Positions 5,407 through 7,523 of a stretch of DNA of 7,523 nt are shown one piece after another. The notes beneath the pieces are model-generated. The model saw only the letters and a program-made list of their open reading frames with translations, had not been told where the DNA came from and made no database searches. Every line of letters begins with the position of its first letter. Position 1 is the stretch's first letter. The DNA is from Sulfurospirillaceae bacterium (GTDB lineage Bacteria; Campylobacterota; Campylobacteria; Campylobacterales; Sulfurospirillaceae). The position numbers and the translations under genes were made by a program. The stretch spans positions 1 to 7,523 of the forward strand of contig JAQWCT010000134.1 of NCBI GenBank assembly GCA_028705785.1, in the 5' to 3' direction.

Positions 5407-5745
5407 TTAAGTCGATGATGGTGTTATTTTTCTTTTGTTCATTTCTTGCATGAGTTGGAGTTTATACGAAGCAACTTGAGTGTCAAAATAGTCACTGGCT
5501 GAGAGAAAATCCAAACTGTTAATACCATATTGTGTCATGGCACCTAACATTTCCGGTGAGGCTAGTTGCGTTAGGCTATCTTGAGCGATAATCTTGGTCA
5601 ACCAGTCATTATCCTCTTCATTCGCCTTGCTAGAGTCATAATGCAATAAAAAATCCTCAAAGCTCCCCTCGCCTTTTTTCACAGAGTTATACATCGCATA
5701 ACCCACAGCCGCCATCGGATCTACTTCAAATAATCTACTGTCCAT
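5407..5745 (-). CDS. Hypothetical protein of 112 residues
   Basis: I do not recognise this protein. It has no signal peptide, no membrane segment and no cysteine. It is acidic in the first two thirds (FEVDPMAAVGYAMYNSVKKG near the start, then DSSKANEEDNDW) and ends in a basic tail (MNKRKITPSST). The composition suggests a small helical cytoplasmic protein. The start is well supported by AAGGAG six to seven bases before the ATG. The reading frame looks genuine: normal codon use, a good ribosome binding site, a candidate promoter upstream and no better frame on the other strand. It is followed by a palindrome copy and then by the HD-GYP gene 87 bp downstream. A link with c-di-GMP signalling is possible from position only. 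Confidence 0.8.
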   Translation of the reverse strand: MDSRLFEVDPMAAVGYAMYNSVKKGEGSFEDFLLHYDSSKANEEDNDWLTKIIAQDSLTQLASPEMLGAMTQYGINSLDFLSASDYFDTQVASYKLQLMQEMNKRKITPSST

Positions 5746-5804
5746 AACAAACTCCTTACCACAACAGAAGCAAAAACTGGTCCTCTAAACAATCATTTAC
5801 CTTG

Positions 5805-5813
5805 ATTATGACA
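5805..5813 (-). promoter_or_regulatory. Candidate extended -10 promoter for the 112-residue protein gene
   Basis: The minus strand reads TGTCATAAT, TGn plus CATAAT (five of six matches to TATAAT). It implies a leader of about 53 bases, longer than for the other genes here. It lies in the 117-base gap 5746-5862, which holds no gene. Confidence 0.4.
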
Positions 5814-5848
5814 AAGCATCTTGTGCCATACCTTTTATTTGAAGTAGC

Positions 5849-5862
5849 CTTTACATGTAAAG
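5849..5862. repeat. Copy 5 of the palindrome, perfect CTTTACATGTAAAG, abutting a stop codon
   Basis: A perfect 14-base copy directly adjoining the TAG stop (5863-5865) of the hydrolase gene on the minus strand. Flanking TAGC and GCTA lengthen the dyad to eight pairs with one bulged C and a CATG loop. No U-run follows, so it is not a standard terminator. Confidence 0.9.
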
Positions 5863-6654
5863 CTAATTTGCCACAGACATTGTCCATTGCATTATTGCCT
5901 CTACTGAAGCCGATGGGGCACCTGTATGATTTGCGGAGGGTTCATACAGCTTTGTTTTTGGATTTTTCGGTAGAGCATCAAACATCATTTGTTTCACTTT
6001 CAACAACCCCGAATAATCATTGGTTGGAACAATAAATAAAACAGGGATATTAGAATCTATCTTTTTGATAGCTTTTTCTTGATTCATAGCACCATCTGGA
6101 TCAAACCAACTTAGATAAATACTTGGCGTTGTCTTAATAGCATACTTTCCTTTGGAACCCTCAAAGTCAAACAAAGTTGTTTTTTCATTTCCATTCCCTT
6201 GTTCAATGAGTTTTCGAGCATCGGCGATAACTCCTCCAAGCTTTTCTCTAAAAGTTATATTTCCAACATTACCACCAGGTGCAATCGCGATAATGCCATC
6301 ACTCATCACATGACTCCCCGCAGATAAAGCAAATAAGCCTCCTTGACTATGCCCTGCGACAAACAGCTTTTGAGCACCTTTACTTTTTAGCCCGTTTAAC
6401 GCTGATTCTAATTCTTTATAAGCAGTTTCAACATCCACATTATAATCACGATGTTTTGACCATGGCATTTCGATATTGGCTACTAAGTAGCCTTTGGCTT
6501 CAAGTGAAGTTGCTAGTTCTAATACATGTATAGTTGGCATTCCACCTTTCCCATGCATCACTACTATGCCTATTTTTGAAGGTACAATTTGTTCTGCCGA
6601 TAGATTTGGTATTGCCAAAATCAGCACCATTAAGAAAGAAAAAATGTACTTCAT
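5863..6654 (-). CDS. Exported alpha/beta hydrolase
   Basis: A 263-residue protein. Residues 1-20 are a signal peptide (MKYIFSFLMVLILAIPNLSA), so it acts in the periplasm or beyond. The mature part is an alpha/beta hydrolase: HGKGG at 34-38 is the oxyanion loop, GHSQGG at 101-106 the nucleophile elbow with Ser103, and the likely acid and base are Asp213 (in PTNDYSG) and His243 (in ANHTGAPS). The substrate, probably an ester or related compound, cannot be read from sequence. Upstream in-frame ATGs exist at 6684 and 6663, but the first is inside ybaK and the second touches the AAAAGG at 6664-6669 with no spacing. The ATG at 6654 has nine bases of spacing and gives a clean signal peptide. The ribosome binding site is within the last codons of ybaK, so the two genes form an operon. 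Confidence 0.9.
   Translation of the reverse strand: MKYIFSFLMVLILAIPNLSAEQIVPSKIGIVVMHGKGGMPTIHVLELATSLEAKGYLVANIEMPWSKHRDYNVDVETAYKELESALNGLKSKGAQKLFVAGHSQGGLFALSAGSHVMSDGIIAIAPGGNVGNITFREKLGGVIADARKLIEQGNGNEKTTLFDFEGSKGKYAIKTTPSIYLSWFDPDGAMNQEKAIKKIDSNIPVLFIVPTNDYSGLLKVKQMMFDALPKNPKTKLYEPSANHTGAPSASVEAIMQWTMSVAN
6522..6531. repeat. ATACATGTAT, a shorter relative of the palindrome
   Basis: Same ten bases as at 4140-4149, here in the 5' part of the hydrolase gene. It shares only the TACATGTA core with the full motif and may be coincidental. Confidence 0.3.
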
Positions 6655-6659
6655 GTGAA

Positions 6660-7142
6660 TCATCCTTTTATGATAGTTACACATTGTGCGCTAGTCGCCT
6701 CAACCAATGCTTTAGGCGAAAGGTGCAATTGCACACCCCTAAGTCCTGCACTCACAAACACTTTTTCATGCTCCAAAATAGAACTATCCATAAAAGTAGC
6801 ATAATGCTTTTTCATCGCCAAAGGCGAACAACCACCACGCATATAACCTGTAAGTCCGAGCAACTCTTTGACCGCTACAAGTTCACATCGTTTGACTTTT
6901 GCTTCACGAGCAAGTGCTTTGAGGTCTATCTCACTTGCCGCAGGAATACATGCCACAAGAAGATGACCTGATTCATCTCTTGCCACCAATGTTTTAAAAA
7001 CAACATCAGGTTCAACACCTAGCATTTTTGCGGCATGTACTGCGCTCAAATCTTCTTCATCAACCATATAAGAAGCAAGTTCATAATCAATTTTGAGTCC
7101 ATCAAGCAATCGTGCCGCATTTGTTTTTTTGATACTCATCAT
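6660..7142 (-). CDS. ybaK: Cys-tRNA(Pro) deacylase YbaK/EbsC
   Basis: A 160-residue cytoplasmic protein of the YbaK family, which hydrolyses Cys-tRNA(Pro) formed when prolyl-tRNA synthetase mischarges cysteine. Matches to the family include VFKTLV with the key lysine K50 (equivalent to K46 of E. coli YbaK), GGCSPLAMKK at 103-112 and SAGLRG at 131-136. Length is normal for a free-standing member. Two ATGs stand in tandem at 7142 and 7139; GGAG at 7146-7149 is three bases from the first and six from the second, so 7139 may be the true start. The hydrolase gene starts 5 bp downstream, using a ribosome binding site inside the end of ybaK. A TATAAT box at 7170-7175 is the likely promoter for both. 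Confidence 0.95.
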   Translation of the reverse strand: MMSIKKTNAARLLDGLKIDYELASYMVDEEDLSAVHAAKMLGVEPDVVFKTLVARDESGHLLVACIPAASEIDLKALAREAKVKRCELVAVKELLGLTGYMRGGCSPLAMKKHYATFMDSSILEHEKVFVSAGLRGVQLHLSPKALVEATSAQCVTIIKG

Positions 7143-7169
7143 TTACTCCAAAAGGCATATTCTTAAGCA

Positions 7170-7175
7170 ATTATA
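7170..7175 (-). promoter_or_regulatory. -10 promoter (TATAAT) for ybaK and the hydrolase
   Basis: A perfect TATAAT on the minus strand within GAGTATAATTG. Transcription would start near 7163, about 20 bases before ybaK. The -35 region is not recognisable. It shares the 88-base divergent gap with the helicase promoter. Confidence 0.6.
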
Positions 7176-7198
7176 CTCAAACCAAAGCCACAACTGGC

Positions 7199-7204
7199 TA
7201 AAAT
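7199..7204 (+). promoter_or_regulatory. -10 promoter (TAAAAT) for the DEAD-box helicase
   Basis: TAAAAT in GGCTAAAATGC, five of six matches to TATAAT. The start near 7211 gives a leader of about 20 bases. Together with the ybaK box it makes a divergent promoter pair, with the two -10 boxes 23 bp apart and facing away from each other. Confidence 0.5.
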
Positions 7205-7230
7205 GCACTAAATGCTTTAAGGAATTTACC

Positions 7231-7523
7231 ATGCCATTTTCGACTTTTGGATTATCATCAAACATCCAACGCGCTTTAGCCAAAAATGATTTTTTAACAC
7301 CTACTCCCATTCAAGAAAAAGTGATTCCTTTGGTCTTAGAACACCATGATATTATGGCAAAAGCACAAACAGGAAGTGGCAAAAGTGCGAGTTTTGTGTT
7401 ACCTATTTTAGAACTATGGTCACAAAATATTGGAGAGGGAAAACCTAAAATAAAAGCTTTAGTTCTTACACCTACGAGAGAGTTAACTGTTCAAGTGGCA
7501 CAAACTTTTGAAACTTTTAGTGC
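7231..7523 (+). CDS. DEAD-box ATP-dependent RNA helicase (5' part, runs off the window)
   Basis: Only the first 97 codons are present; the gene continues beyond the right edge. The visible part is the start of the RecA-like domain 1 of a DEAD-box helicase: the Q motif region (FGLSSNIQRALAKND then TPTPIQEKVIP, with Q28), motif I AQTGSGKS at 45-52 that binds ATP, and motif Ia PTRELTVQ at 81-88. Motif I ends in Ser instead of the more usual Thr, a conservative change. The N-terminus resembles the RhlE group, but the part needed to decide is missing. AAGGAA at 7219-7224 precedes the ATG by six bases. Such helicases unwind short RNA duplexes in ribosome assembly or RNA decay, often important in the cold; the role here is an inference. 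Confidence 0.93.
   Translation, partial: MPFSTFGLSSNIQRALAKNDFLTPTPIQEKVIPLVLEHHDIMAKAQTGSGKSASFVLPILELWSQNIGEGKPKIKALVLTPTRELTVQVAQTFETFS

Noticed and set aside
6534..6971. Plus-strand open frame of 145 codons across the hydrolase and ybaK genes.
   Set aside because: It crosses two well-supported minus-strand genes; its product is rich in Cys, His and Ser with no domain, typical of an antisense shadow.

Overview
The window looks like a chromosomal segment of a Campylobacterota bacterium, with Sulfurospirillum or a close relative as my best guess. The basis is indirect: low overall GC, compact genes with short gaps, extended -10 promoter boxes (TGn-TAnnnT) without recognisable -35 boxes, and a gene set rich in c-di-GMP proteins plus small exported proteins. 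The sequence contains no rRNA, tRNA, CRISPR array, transposase or phage gene that I can see.

Layout. Positions 1-123 hold no convincing gene, only a nested imperfect inverted repeat. A plus-strand group follows: a DUF4392 / D-glutamate cyclase-like protein (166-999), a zinc-type thioredoxin TrxC only 3 bp downstream (1003-1425), a very AT-rich membrane-anchored protein with a HEPN-like RNxxVH motif (1455-2003), and a small protein resembling the C-terminal repeat of topoisomerase III with a zinc ribbon (2089-2442). The strand then switches. Minus-strand genes run from 2461 to 7142: a GGDEF-EAL protein, a small exported coiled-coil protein, an HD-GYP phosphodiesterase, an unrecognised 112-residue protein, an exported alpha/beta hydrolase and the Cys-tRNA(Pro) deacylase YbaK. 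At the right edge a DEAD-box RNA helicase starts on the plus strand (7231) and runs off the window, divergent from ybaK.

Functional links. The GGDEF-EAL and HD-GYP proteins carry the two unrelated classes of c-di-GMP phosphodiesterase and flank one small exported protein, which suggests a local c-di-GMP turnover locus, although each gene appears to have its own promoter. YbaK and the hydrolase form a tightly spaced pair. The D-glutamate cyclase-like gene and trxC are probably co-transcribed.

The most unusual signal is not a gene. A palindrome, CTTTACATGTAAAG, occurs perfectly twice and with one mismatch three more times, and three of the five copies sit 1-5 bp after stop codons, including one squeezed between two convergent stops. 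Its role cannot be read from this window alone. The AT-rich HEPN-like membrane protein is the best candidate for a horizontally acquired or defence-type gene.
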